NCBI GenBank assembly: GCA_004292515.1
Contig: RDXB01000029.1
Location: forward strand, 18,343 to 82,342
DNA from: Oscillatoriales cyanobacterium
GTDB lineage: Bacteria > Cyanobacteriota > Cyanobacteriia > CACIAM-69d
DNA: 64,000 bases
Direction: 5' to 3'
Positions 18,234 to 25,926 of the stretch are shown here, piece after piece; the stretch's first letter is position 1, and every line of letters begins with the position of its first letter. The notes under the pieces are model-generated. The model was given only the letters and a program-made list of their open reading frames with translations. It was not told the DNA's origin and ran no database searches. Position numbers and translations under genes: made by a program.

Positions 18234-19142
18234 ATGAGCGAAATTTGCACCATCAGCCGCCGAGTCACCTTCGCCGCCAGCTATCGGTATTGGTTGCCGG
18301 AGCTGAGTGAAGCCGAAAATTGGCAACGATTTGGCATTGCGGCCCGCGCCCCCGGCAGCACCTTTACCCTATGGGTACAAGTGCGCGGCCCAGTCGATGA
18401 TCACGGCATGGTGGCCAACCTTTCCACCACCATTAAGCGCACCTTGCAACGGGAAGTGTTGCAACCCCTGCATGGCGCTTATTTAAACGATGTTTGGCCA
18501 GAATTTGCCAACACCCTGCCCAGTAGCGAATTTGTGGCGATCGCCCTGTGGCAACGGCTCGCCCCCTGCTGGGCCGCACAGCAGATTGCCCTCAGTCACA
18601 TTCAGTTATCACCCGATGCGAGCCTTGTTGTTGACTACCGAGGGCAGGACATGGAAGCGGATCTAACGATTCACACCCACTTCAGCGCGGCCCACCGGCT
18701 CTCGTTGCCCAGCCTGACGCTGCAGCAAAATAGCGAGATTTATGGCAAATGTGCCCGACCCAGCGGCCATGGCCACAACTACAAACTCTGGGTGACGGTG
18801 CGGGGGCCAATTCATCCACGCACCGGCATGGTGATTGAACTCAACCAGTTACGAGAATTGGTGGATCAAGAAATCATTGATCATCTTGATCACACCTTTC
18901 TCAATCAAGATATTCCAGCCTTTGAAGCGATCGTGCCAACGGCGGAAAACATCGCCATTTATATTCGCGATCGCCTCTTACAACCGATTCAAGAGTTGGG
19001 GGTGCAATTGGTAAAAATTCGCCTTGATGAAACCGACAATAACTCCTGTGAAGTGTATGTGGATTCATCGATGAACTGCGCCGATCCATCCCCGTCCATG
19101 TCCGCCGCGATCGCTACTCAACCCGCACAGCCGTGCCGCTAA
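18234..19142 (+). CDS. Two-domain 6-pyruvoyl-tetrahydropterin synthase-like protein
   Basis: 302 residues made of two T-fold domains. The C-terminal domain (about 140-290) is a normal PTPS/QueD unit: [11 protein letters not shown] and [14 protein letters not shown] supply the three zinc histidines, [18 protein letters not shown] the catalytic Cys context (closer to the eukaryotic PTPS GKCxxPxGHGH than to QueD), and LDHTFLNQD and PTAENIA the rest of the site. The N-terminal domain (5-125) aligns with it ([38 protein letters not shown]) but has lost the histidines. In cyanobacteria such enzymes make tetrahydropterins that become glycosylated pterins. The 3' end overlaps the convergent YbjQ-like gene by 29 bases. 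Confidence 0.87.
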   Translation: MSEICTISRRVTFAASYRYWLPELSEAENWQRFGIAARAPGSTFTLWVQVRGPVDDHGMVANLSTTIKRTLQREVLQPLHGAYLNDVWPEFANTLPSSEFVAIALWQRLAPCWAAQQIALSHIQLSPDASLVVDYRGQDMEADLTIHTHFSAAHRLSLPSLTLQQNSEIYGKCARPSGHGHNYKLWVTVRGPIHPRTGMVIELNQLRELVDQEIIDHLDHTFLNQDIPAFEAIVPTAENIAIYIRDRLLQPIQELGVQLVKIRLDETDNNSCEVYVDSSMNCADPSPSMSAAIATQPAQPCR

Positions 19143-19440
19143 CAGCCACCATCAGCATTCCACCACCGTTGGCTAGGCTAATCGTTTCATAGTCGATGTC
19201 GATGCCAATAATCGCATTGGCTCCCAGCTCGCGAGCGGCGGCCATCATCTCGCTCATGGCGATGTCTTTGGCTTTGCGGAGTTCCTTTTCATAGGAACCC
19301 GATCGCCCCCCAATTACATCCCGAATCCCAGCGAAAAAGTCCTTGAAAATATTCGCCCCCAAGATCGCTTCACCGCTGACAATGCCGTAGTAGTTGGTGA
19401 TCGTTTTTCCTTCGAGGCTGGACGTGGTGGTTAGCAACAT
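19114..19440 (-). CDS. YbjQ-family (DUF74) putative metal-binding protein
   Basis: About 108 residues starting at ATG 19440 ([14 protein letters not shown]); the longer track ORF adds an unlikely 26-residue leader. The sequence fits the YbjQ/DUF74 family throughout: [29 protein letters not shown], then [22 protein letters not shown] and [16 protein letters not shown]. The fold forms pentameric rings; a heavy-metal role has been proposed for the family, but function is unproven. It overlaps convergently with the PTPS-like gene. No regulator is apparent. Confidence 0.88.
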   Translation of the reverse strand: MLLTTTSSLEGKTITNYYGIVSGEAILGANIFKDFFAGIRDVIGGRSGSYEKELRKAKDIAMSEMMAAARELGANAIIGIDIDYETISLANGGGMLMVAVSGTAVRVE

Positions 19441-19668
19441 AACGCGCTGGGCAACTCCGTGAATACCCTTTCGTTGTAGCAGGGGCGACCCATAGGGCAA
19501 CAATGGCGGTTCACCCACCCTAGGCGATCGGTTTTGCGCCTTGTCGCTTTCATGGTTCTGTTATGGGTGGGCATGCCAGAAGCAATTGCTCCTAGTCCAA
19601 TTTGCGATCGCATTCCCTAGGCAGTCTATATTAGTGAGAGGTTTGCACAGCTTCCCAAGGAGCGCTCC

Positions 19669-20247
19669 ATGGCCAACAGCTCTTCATCGACTCCCCAAGT
19701 TCGATCGACCGCCGACTTTCCCAAGGATGTCAGTAAGTTGAGCCGCGAAGAGCTAGAGCAGGCCTACTACGCGATGCGCACTAACCATAAATCGTTAGCA
19801 TTGAGCCAAGGGCGCTATAAAACTCTGGCGAATCAATATAAAGACAAGCTGCTTGCTGAGTCTAAGCATCTAGGACAAGTCATCACCACGCTGAAGGCAG
19901 AACGTGAAGCCCTGCTTCGACAATCCTCCCAGGAACTGCAACTCAAGTCTCAGCAGACAGAAGCTCTGGAAAGCGAACTCACAGAAATCTCGACACGATT
20001 GGAGAAACTGGCTGTCAGTTTCGATGGCATTACAACCAGTGGCAAGCTACCGATTGGTGAGCGATTTGGCAAGCTGTTTGTGGCTATCAAAGAGCTGATT
20101 GTCTGGTGGCGTGAACCCGATTCTGATGAGTCATTGGGTGCAATGAAGCCCGCTCCTGAGCCACGGATGCTGTTAGATAATGAGCAGGATGATGACTTCA
20201 AAAAAACTGATCGCGCTAGTCTCGGTCGTAATCTACTCGATCGCTAG
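19669..20247 (+). CDS. Hypothetical coiled-coil protein
   Basis: 192 residues, not recognised. After a Ser-rich start, residues about 22-60 (LSREELEQAYYAMRTNHKSLALSQGRYKTLANQYK) and 60-120 (LKAEREALLRQSSQELQLKSQQTEALESELTEI) predict a long coiled coil. A hydrophobic patch, FGKLFVAIKELIVWW, follows near 150 and the C terminus is acidic then basic. A TATATT box precedes the start (near 19627), and CAAGGAGCG is a plausible ribosome site. The next gene starts 14 bases after its stop, so they likely form an operon. A structural or adaptor role is possible but not shown. Confidence 0.7.
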   Translation: MANSSSSTPQVRSTADFPKDVSKLSREELEQAYYAMRTNHKSLALSQGRYKTLANQYKDKLLAESKHLGQVITTLKAEREALLRQSSQELQLKSQQTEALESELTEISTRLEKLAVSFDGITTSGKLPIGERFGKLFVAIKELIVWWREPDSDESLGAMKPAPEPRMLLDNEQDDDFKKTDRASLGRNLLDR

Positions 20248-20261
20248 TTGCTAGGCCATAC

Positions 20262-20846
20262 ATGGGAAAAGCTAGGCTTCAAAAGATCCTAAAAAGCATG
20301 CAAGACAGCGAAGAAGCCGCTCGTCAGCATTTGCAACGGGATCTCGAAAACAGCGCCACAATTTTTGCGGTTGCTCAACATGCTGTGAATCGTTTAGGCG
20401 ATGTGGCATCAGCCGATGATGCTATCTCGCCTGAGCCTGCGATCGAGGCGCGCCAACCGCTGTTACCGCCAGCATCATCGGGGGCGATCGGCCAGGAGCT
20501 GGCTACCAGTTGGGAGGATTTAATCCAGCAATATGGATCGCCGCAGGGTATCCGCAAAGCGCTCAAAGCACGCGGCATTACCTTTTCCAAAACTCCCAGC
20601 CGGAAACAGTTGCTAACGGCTTGGCATTCCCTCGAAAGCCAGGCAGTGCAACCCACGACCACACCCCAGTTGCCCGATCCAGCGATCAAGCTAGATCCAG
20701 TAGAGCTGGTGAAAGAAGTTGTTGCTTTGCGCCAAGAAGTCGCTGCCCTGAAACAGGAGCTGGCGGCGGTGAAATCAGTGTTGGCACAAGTAGCTGTACT
20801 GACGGGCGTGGCGGTGAGCTGGTCGCTCCCAACCCCTAGGGACTAA
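20262..20846 (+). CDS. Hypothetical protein with C-terminal coiled coil
   Basis: 194 residues, not recognised. The N terminus is helical and charged (RLQKILKSMQDSEEAARQHLQRDLENSATIF). A low-complexity linker follows, then a small globular segment (LATSWEDLIQQYGSPQGIRKALKARGITFSKTPSRKQLLTAWHSL) that could be a helical nucleic-acid- or protein-binding module. A heptad-like coiled coil follows (VVALRQEVAALKQELAAVKSVLAQVAVL). It lies 14 bases downstream of another coiled-coil gene; the pair probably works together. Confidence 0.7.
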   Translation: MGKARLQKILKSMQDSEEAARQHLQRDLENSATIFAVAQHAVNRLGDVASADDAISPEPAIEARQPLLPPASSGAIGQELATSWEDLIQQYGSPQGIRKALKARGITFSKTPSRKQLLTAWHSLESQAVQPTTTPQLPDPAIKLDPVELVKEVVALRQEVAALKQELAAVKSVLAQVAVLTGVAVSWSLPTPRD

Positions 20847-21036
20847 GAGGACTCGGACTGCATTACCTGGAAGTTTTGGTGATTTTTACAGAAACCATGA
20901 GGGCGTTTTGGAGCCCTTCTCTGCTGGGGCGATGGCCGGATGATCGTCCAACCAAGACCCGATCGCACCTATCGACCGCTACGGGTGGCGGCAAAGTTTG
21001 CTTGAATGACCGGCAGATACCTCAGAGAGTCAAGCC

Positions 21037-21408
21037 ATGCTGGTTCGGAAATTGGGCGATTGCGAAGAATTTGTGGCGGGCGACAATTCGATTTTGCGCG
21101 AGTTGCTGCATCCCGATAAACAGCCGATCGCCCTGCGCTATAGCCTGGCCCACGCCATTTTGCCCGTGGGTGAAACCTCCTTGCCCCACTCCCTAACCAC
21201 CTCAGAGGTCTACTACATCATGGCCGGGCGCGGCGAAATGCACATCGACGGTGAGGTGCAAAGCATTGAGCCGGGCGATGCGGTGTATATTCCGCCCAAT
21301 GCCCAACAATTTGTCCGTAGCTTGGGGCCTGAGCCGCTGACCTTTATCTGCCTAGTCGATCCGGCTTGGCGCAAGGAAGACGAAACGGTTTATCCCGTGG
21401 AATCCTAG
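21037..21408 (+). CDS. Cupin-domain protein
   Basis: 123 residues forming a single cupin barrel. The first motif is SLPHSLTTSEVYYIMAGRGEMHIDGE: the family GxxxxxHxHxxxxEhxhVLxG pattern with the usual histidines only partly kept (H in LPHS, E in SEVYYI). The second is PGDAVYIPPNAQQFVRSLG (PGDxxxhPPxxxH with Gln replacing His). Loss of some ligands suggests altered metal binding. Such small cupins can be isomerases, dioxygenases or sensors; the substrate cannot be inferred. It is followed directly by a MITE-like element and no operon is obvious. Confidence 0.85.
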   Translation: MLVRKLGDCEEFVAGDNSILRELLHPDKQPIALRYSLAHAILPVGETSLPHSLTTSEVYYIMAGRGEMHIDGEVQSIEPGDAVYIPPNAQQFVRSLGPEPLTFICLVDPAWRKEDETVYPVES

Positions 21409-21554
21409 GGCCTGTCGTCTAATTGTCCGAAACCCTGAGTCCACCGTGACGAGATCGTGTTGCAGCAAGGGGCTTGAGCCAATTGTCTAGGGCGGTTGGG
21501 CTAGGAAAATTGGTCGTTCCAGCCCCAATCAAGCTCATTTGATGACACGCCCTA
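21406..21554. mobile_element. MITE-like element, family 2, left of a tandem pair
   Basis: The left terminus TAGGGCCTGTCGTCTAATT and the right terminus TTTGATGACACGCCCTA form an imperfect inverted repeat. The inside includes CCACCGTGACGAGATCGTG and GCAAGGGGCTTGAGCC, in which the core palindrome is broken. The element begins within a few bases of the cupin stop codon. A second copy follows directly. Confidence 0.65.
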
Positions 21555-21668
21555 AAGCCTGTCGTCCAATTAACTGTCCGAAGCCCTGATTCCACCGTGA
21601 CGCGATCGTGAGGCGGCAAGGGGCTTAAGCCCCTTGTTACGATGACTGGGGCAATGGGTTAGGGTTGC
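21555..21668. mobile_element. MITE-like element, family 2, right copy (3' truncated)
   Basis: A second copy starts GCCTGTCGTCCAATTAACTG immediately after the first. It carries CCACCGTGACGCGATCGTG and the intact palindrome AAGGGGCTTAAGCCCCTT at 21618-21635, then fades at GGGTTAGGGTTGC without a right terminal repeat. It lies 70 bases before pncB and could influence its expression. Confidence 0.6.
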
Positions 21669-21735
21669 TATTTTTGGTAAAAATTACTATAAATAGATTA
21701 ACGGTCTTTCGCGATCGCCCGATCGCCCCGAACCT

Positions 21736-23124
21736 ATGTTGACTCTGACCGATCCCGAAATGGCTCCTGAACTGGCCGCGATCGCCGCTCCACTGGATGC
21801 AACGGTGGAGGACAGCGCATTGCTCACGGACTTGTATCAACTGACCATGATCGCTTGTTATTGCGATCGCGGTGTGGAGCAGCGACCGGCCAGCTTTGAG
21901 TTGTTCGCGCGGCGACTGCCCGAGGGCTTTGGTTACCTGGTGGCGATGGGTCTAGAGCAGGCCTTGCAACATTTGGAACGGTTGCGGCTGACGGCGGCTC
22001 AGGTGGTGCAACTGCGGGCTACGGGCCTGTTCGATCGCGCTCCCGATCGCTTTTGGGAGTTGTTGAGTGCGGCTCGGTTTACGGGGGATCTGTGGGCCAT
22101 GCCGGAAGGGACGATCGCCTTTGCCCACGAACCGTTGCTGCGGATCGAAGCGCCCCTGTGGCAGGCCCAGTGGGTGGAAACCTATCTGTTAAATGCCCTG
22201 AATTATCAGACATTGGTGGCCACGCGATCGGCGCGGTTGCGGGATGTGGCCGGTGAGCGGTCTCAGTTATTGGAGTTTGGCACGCGGCGGGCCTTTAGTC
22301 CCCAGGCGGCCTTGTGGGCGGCCCGATCGTCCCTGGCAGCGGGGTTGGATGCCACCTCGAACGTGGCGGCGGCCTTGCAGTTGGGCCGGAAACCGGCGGG
22401 AACGATGGCCCACGCCTTGGTGATGGCCTTGGGGGCCACGGCCGGTTCGGAAACGGCGGCCTTCGATGCGTTTCAGGGCCTGTTTCCCCAGGCGGCTTTG
22501 TTGGTGGATACGTTTGACCCGGTGCGGGCGATCGAGCGCCTAGCCGAACGAGTCGCCAACGAAGGCCTGGCCGTCCCAGCAATTCGGCTGGATTCGGGGG
22601 ATTTGGTGGCCCTGTCCCAGTTGGCGCGCGATCGCCTGCCCCACACCAAAATCATGGTTAGCGGCGATTTGGATGAGGCGGAAATTTTGCGGCTGCGGGC
22701 GGCCGGCGCGGTGATTGATGGCTACGGCATCGGCACAAAATTGGTCACAGGGCAGCCGGTGAATGGGGTTTATAAGTTAGTGGAGCTGGACGGGTTGCCG
22801 GTGGCCAAGGGATCGACGGGCAAAGCTACCTACCCGGGCCGCAAGCAAGTCATCCGCCAGTGGGATCGGTCGGGCGGCTGGTTGGGCGATCGCCTAGTGT
22901 TGGCCGAGGAGGTGAGCGGGTCGGGACTGCTCCAGCGCGTGATGATTCAGGGCCAGCGCACCCAGCCGCCGGAATCCCTGACCACGATCGCCCAGCGGGT
23001 GCGATCGCAGGTGCAAACCCTGCCGGAAACCGTGCGATCGATCCATGACCCGCGATCAGTACTGCCGGAATTGTCGCCTGCGCTACAATCGCTCACGAAT
23101 CGCGTCCGCCCCGCCGATGCTTAG
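21736..23124 (+). CDS. pncB: Nicotinate phosphoribosyltransferase
   Basis: Converts nicotinate, PRPP and ATP to nicotinate mononucleotide in the Preiss-Handler NAD salvage route. The N-terminal segment LLTDLYQLTMIACYCDRGVEQRPASFELFARRLPEGFGYLVAMGLEQAL is diagnostic. FGTRRAFSPQAALWAARSSLAAGLDATSNVAAALQLG and AIRLDSGDLVALSQLARD are the barrel motifs that hold the phosphoribosyl site. At 462 residues it is the usual length for the bacterial PncB type. It heads an apparent operon with nadD (53-base gap) and the NrtR-like gene. AACGGTCTTTCGCGATCG lies in the short leader; no operator was identified. Confidence 0.94.
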   Translation: MLTLTDPEMAPELAAIAAPLDATVEDSALLTDLYQLTMIACYCDRGVEQRPASFELFARRLPEGFGYLVAMGLEQALQHLERLRLTAAQVVQLRATGLFDRAPDRFWELLSAARFTGDLWAMPEGTIAFAHEPLLRIEAPLWQAQWVETYLLNALNYQTLVATRSARLRDVAGERSQLLEFGTRRAFSPQAALWAARSSLAAGLDATSNVAAALQLGRKPAGTMAHALVMALGATAGSETAAFDAFQGLFPQAALLVDTFDPVRAIERLAERVANEGLAVPAIRLDSGDLVALSQLARDRLPHTKIMVSGDLDEAEILRLRAAGAVIDGYGIGTKLVTGQPVNGVYKLVELDGLPVAKGSTGKATYPGRKQVIRQWDRSGGWLGDRLVLAEEVSGSGLLQRVMIQGQRTQPPESLTTIAQRVRSQVQTLPETVRSIHDPRSVLPELSPALQSLTNRVRPADA

Positions 23125-23177
23125 GTCGTCCTTAGGTTTGTTTCGTTCTGTTGTTTGCGCCCATTAGCGCTTGTCCC

Positions 23178-23756
23178 ATGACCTCGATCGCCCTGTTTGG
23201 AACCAGTGCTGACCCGCCGACCTACGGCCATCAGGCGATCGTCGCTTGGTTGGCCCAGCGGTTCGATCGGGTGGCCGTTTGGGCCGCAGACAACCCCTTC
23301 AAAAGCCACCGCGCCCCCTTAGACTGCCGCACCGAAATGTTGCGCGTTTTGGTGGAAACGATCGAGCCGCGATCGACCCATGTGCAGGTTTGCCCCGAGT
23401 TGAGCCATCCCCGCACGGTGGTGGTGGTGGAACGGGCGCGGGAGCGTTGGCCCGATGCCACGTTGAGTTTGGTAATTGGCTCGGACTTGGTGGCGCAGTT
23501 GCCCCGCTGGTATCGATCGGCGGAAATCGTGCAACAGGCGCGACTGTTGGTGATTCCCCGGCCGGGCTATCCTGTGGAACTCGCTGACCTCGATCGACTC
23601 GCCGCCTTGGGGGCCACGATCGAGCTAGCCGATCTCAGCGGCCCCGTTGGATCATCGAGCGCCTACCGGGAAGCCGGCGATCGCCACAGCATCCCCCCCG
23701 CGATCGAAGCCTACATTCGGGGCGAGCAACTCTACCTATGGCAGAACGTCGGTTAA
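23178..23756 (+). CDS. nadD: Nicotinate-nucleotide adenylyltransferase
   Basis: Adenylates nicotinate mononucleotide to deamido-NAD, the step after PncB and before NadE. MTSIALFGTSADPPTYGHQAIV holds the nucleotidyltransferase GxxxDPxHxGH-type motif in a variant form, DPPTYGHQ. VIGSDLVAQLPRWYRSAEI and VGSSSAYREAGDRHSIPPAIEAYI (the SSTxIR-type second motif, here SSSAYR) complete the fold. ATG 23178 is chosen; the track ORF adds nine residues. The 3' end overlaps the next gene by 19 bases, so translation is probably coupled. Confidence 0.92.
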   Translation: MTSIALFGTSADPPTYGHQAIVAWLAQRFDRVAVWAADNPFKSHRAPLDCRTEMLRVLVETIEPRSTHVQVCPELSHPRTVVVVERARERWPDATLSLVIGSDLVAQLPRWYRSAEIVQQARLLVIPRPGYPVELADLDRLAALGATIELADLSGPVGSSSAYREAGDRHSIPPAIEAYIRGEQLYLWQNVG

Positions 23757-24502
23757 GCACCCGGCTTGTACCCGGCCCCACGACCAGCGAACCCCTAGCT
23801 GACTTCAAGGTGGGGGTAGATAACGTGATTTTTTCGGTCGATATCGACAAGCGACGGTTGTTGGTGTTGCTCGTGATGCGCCAACACGATCCCTTTGCCG
23901 GATGCTGGAGCCTGCCAGGAACCCTGGTGCGCCAAGGAGAAGCCCTCGAAGCTGCCGCCTACCGGGTCTTGTCCGAAAAAATTCGCGTGCGCCATCTTTA
24001 CCTAGAGCAGCTCTATACCTTTGGCGGGCCGGGGCGTGATCCTCGGGAATCGGCCGATAGCTTTGGGGTGCGCTACCTGTCGGTTAGCTACTTTGCCCTG
24101 GTGCGCTATGCCGAAACCGAATCGATCGCCGACTTTGCCACCGACGGGGCGATCGGGATTGCTTGGTATCCATTCGATCGCCTGCCCCAACTCGCCTTCG
24201 ACCACGATCGGATTGTGCAATATGGCTATCAACGACTGCGCAACAAGTTGGAATACAGCCCGATCGCCTTTGATGTGTTGCCCGAATCCTTCACCCTCAG
24301 CGATTTATATCAGCTCTACACCACGGTTTTGGGCGACAATTTTTCCGATTATTCCAACTTTCGCAGCCGCTTATTAAAGCTGGGAATTTTGTTAGATACC
24401 GGCGTGAAAGTCTCGCGCGGCGCGGGTCGCCCGGCCAGTCTCTATCAGTTTGATGCAGTCGCCTTTCAAAAACTGGAGAACAAGCCTTTAGTATTCGTTT
24501 AA
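23738..24502 (+). CDS. nrtR: NrtR-like NAD-pathway regulator (NUDIX + winged helix)
   Basis: 254 residues. Residues about 25-165 are a NUDIX fold (VIFSVDIDKRRLLVLLVMRQHDPFAGCWSLPGTLVRQGEALEAAAYRVL). The catalytic NUDIX box is degenerate (SEKIRV in place of REExGL), as in NrtR proteins that bind rather than cleave ADP-ribose-type ligands. Residues 170-250 (LPESFTLSDLYQLYTTVLGDNFSDYSNFRSRLLKLGILLDTG, then GAGRPASLYQF) match the NrtR C-terminal DNA-binding domain. It overlaps nadD and sits with pncB and nadE, which fits autogenous control of NAD synthesis. An alternative is an active ADP-ribose pyrophosphatase of the same architecture; the degenerate box argues against that. Confidence 0.85.
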   Translation: MAERRLSTRLVPGPTTSEPLADFKVGVDNVIFSVDIDKRRLLVLLVMRQHDPFAGCWSLPGTLVRQGEALEAAAYRVLSEKIRVRHLYLEQLYTFGGPGRDPRESADSFGVRYLSVSYFALVRYAETESIADFATDGAIGIAWYPFDRLPQLAFDHDRIVQYGYQRLRNKLEYSPIAFDVLPESFTLSDLYQLYTTVLGDNFSDYSNFRSRLLKLGILLDTGVKVSRGAGRPASLYQFDAVAFQKLENKPLVFV

Positions 24503-24633
24503 GAGGATCTTTGAAAAGTATCTTTCGACTAGAACTGAGCACCAATCGTCGTGGTAGCAAGATGCTCAAGCCCCCTGTCTATGTTGATCGATGGGGTGTG
24601 CAGAGTATCAACTTTGGCCGTTCAGACATCCTC
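24503..24633. mobile_element. MITE-like element, family 1
   Basis: The left end GAGGATCTTTGAAAAGTATC and right end GTTCAGACATCCTC form the family's inverted repeats. The interior has GAGCACCAATCGTCGTGG, GCAAGATGCTCAAGCCCCC and TTGATCGATGGGG, also present in the copy at 29287-29416. It abuts the nrtR stop codon. Confidence 0.7.
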
Positions 24634-24725
24634 GAAGGGGCGATCGCTGACCACAATTGACGGGGCTTCCAAACAGCCTAGACAATAGCGATCAAACGAT
24701 ACTAGCGATCGACGCGATCGAGGTC

Positions 24726-25481
24726 ATGGCATCGATGGCAACTTGGCAACGGCAATCTCTGCGAAAGCCCCAGGGGCGGCAATGGTGCCGAGCCGTCAAG
24801 CGTGCCAGCATTACCGGTTTGGAATGGCTGATTCATCGCCTGGTGGAAATTTCAAGCGATCGGGTGGTGCGTTATGTAGAACGCATTCGCCAGCGCTATC
24901 CCCACCATACCCATCGCCAATTAGCCCGTCAGATTATCCACCGTCAGGCAATTAAAAATGGCTGTATTGGAGCAGCCACCGGCCTCATTGGGTTGATTGT
25001 TTTACCCCTTGATATCCTCAAAGAAATTCGCATCAGCACCTTTACAATTCACTGCATTGCCTACCTATATGGTCAATCAATTCAAGGAGATATTATTTTG
25101 GAAGAGGCGCTATTACTAATTGCTCACTCTTCAATTCATGATATGCAATTAGCCATTGAACGTGACTTTTCCAAAACACTCTACTGTGCCCAGCAATCCT
25201 TAATTGGTGCTGGTGGCAAAGTGCTACAGGACTACGTGATTGCCCACAGCAGCACTCTAGTTCATTTGTTGATTTGGAAGGCAACAGGGCGACAACTACT
25301 AGCCATAACAGCAAGGCGATCCGTAACAAAGGTGCTACCCCTAATCAGCACGATCATTAGTAGTAGCTTAGATTGGCGAGCAATCCGCCAAACCGGTAAT
25401 CTAGCGATCACTTACTATGAGCATTGCTCCATGCGATCGGCTCAAGGAATGTCTGAAACACCAAAGTCGATCCTCTACTAG
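24726..25481 (+). CDS. EcsC-like membrane-associated protein
   Basis: About 251 residues from ATG 24726 (MASMATWQRQ); the track start is an upstream TTG. A basic N-terminal half (FGLEWLIHRLVEISSDRVVRYVERIRQRYP-type helix, then HRQLARQIIHRQAIKNGCIGAATGLIGL) leads into a hydrophobic core, VLPLDILKEIRISTFTIHCIAYLYGQ. That core resembles the small-residue and hydrophobic core of EcsC-family proteins, in which such a segment precedes the YG motif. The C-terminal half is helical. The function of EcsC proteins is poorly known. It lies between the NrtR-like gene and nadE but has no obvious NAD link. Confidence 0.55.
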   Translation: MASMATWQRQSLRKPQGRQWCRAVKRASITGLEWLIHRLVEISSDRVVRYVERIRQRYPHHTHRQLARQIIHRQAIKNGCIGAATGLIGLIVLPLDILKEIRISTFTIHCIAYLYGQSIQGDIILEEALLLIAHSSIHDMQLAIERDFSKTLYCAQQSLIGAGGKVLQDYVIAHSSTLVHLLIWKATGRQLLAITARRSVTKVLPLISTIISSSLDWRAIRQTGNLAITYYEHCSMRSAQGMSETPKSILY

Positions 25482-25546
25482 TAGCGAAACCAAGTTAAAT
25501 CATTGGCTTCAAAGTCAAGAGTCAAAAGTTGAATCAGTAGTTGAAT

Positions 25547-25633
25547 CAGTAGGTTGGGTTGAGGAACGAAACCCAACACCAGCAAAACTCCCATTGATCG
25601 CGTTGGACTTTGCAAGCTCAACCCAACCTACTG
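25547..25633. repeat. Inverted repeat with 16-bp perfect arms (CAGTAGGTTGGGTTGA)
   Basis: CAGTAGGTTGGGTTGA and TCAACCCAACCTACTG are perfect complements separated by 55 bases that include GGAACGAAACCCAACACC. The motif is a recurrent intergenic repeat type in cyanobacteria. The track ORF 25417-25734 running through it is not a gene. An imperfect 13-base direct repeat (GTTGAATCAGTAG) precedes it. Confidence 0.6.
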
Positions 25634-25926
25634 GCTACTGGCTAGCGATCGCTGACTATGAACATTACGCCACCGAATCGCCCTACCCAGATTCCTCATT
25701 GTCTAAGGCGATCGCGTACCCCCTCAAACCATAATTTGAGCCATAATTCCAGCGATCAATACTGAGTATCAATTACTTCAGTGAGTGGGCAGTGATCGAT
25801 AGCATTAGTAACGCATGAATTTTCAGGTATTCTCTTAGGTACTGATGAGCGATATCATTCCAGTCAGTCCGTGTGATCGCTAGTAGAACCAATTCAGTAT
25901 TTCCTAGATTTTGAGGGTTGTGGACT

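Noticed and set aside
25417-25734. 105-aa ORF after the EcsC-like gene
   Set aside because: It runs through the inverted repeat CAGTAGGTTGGGTTGA and has no recognisable content.
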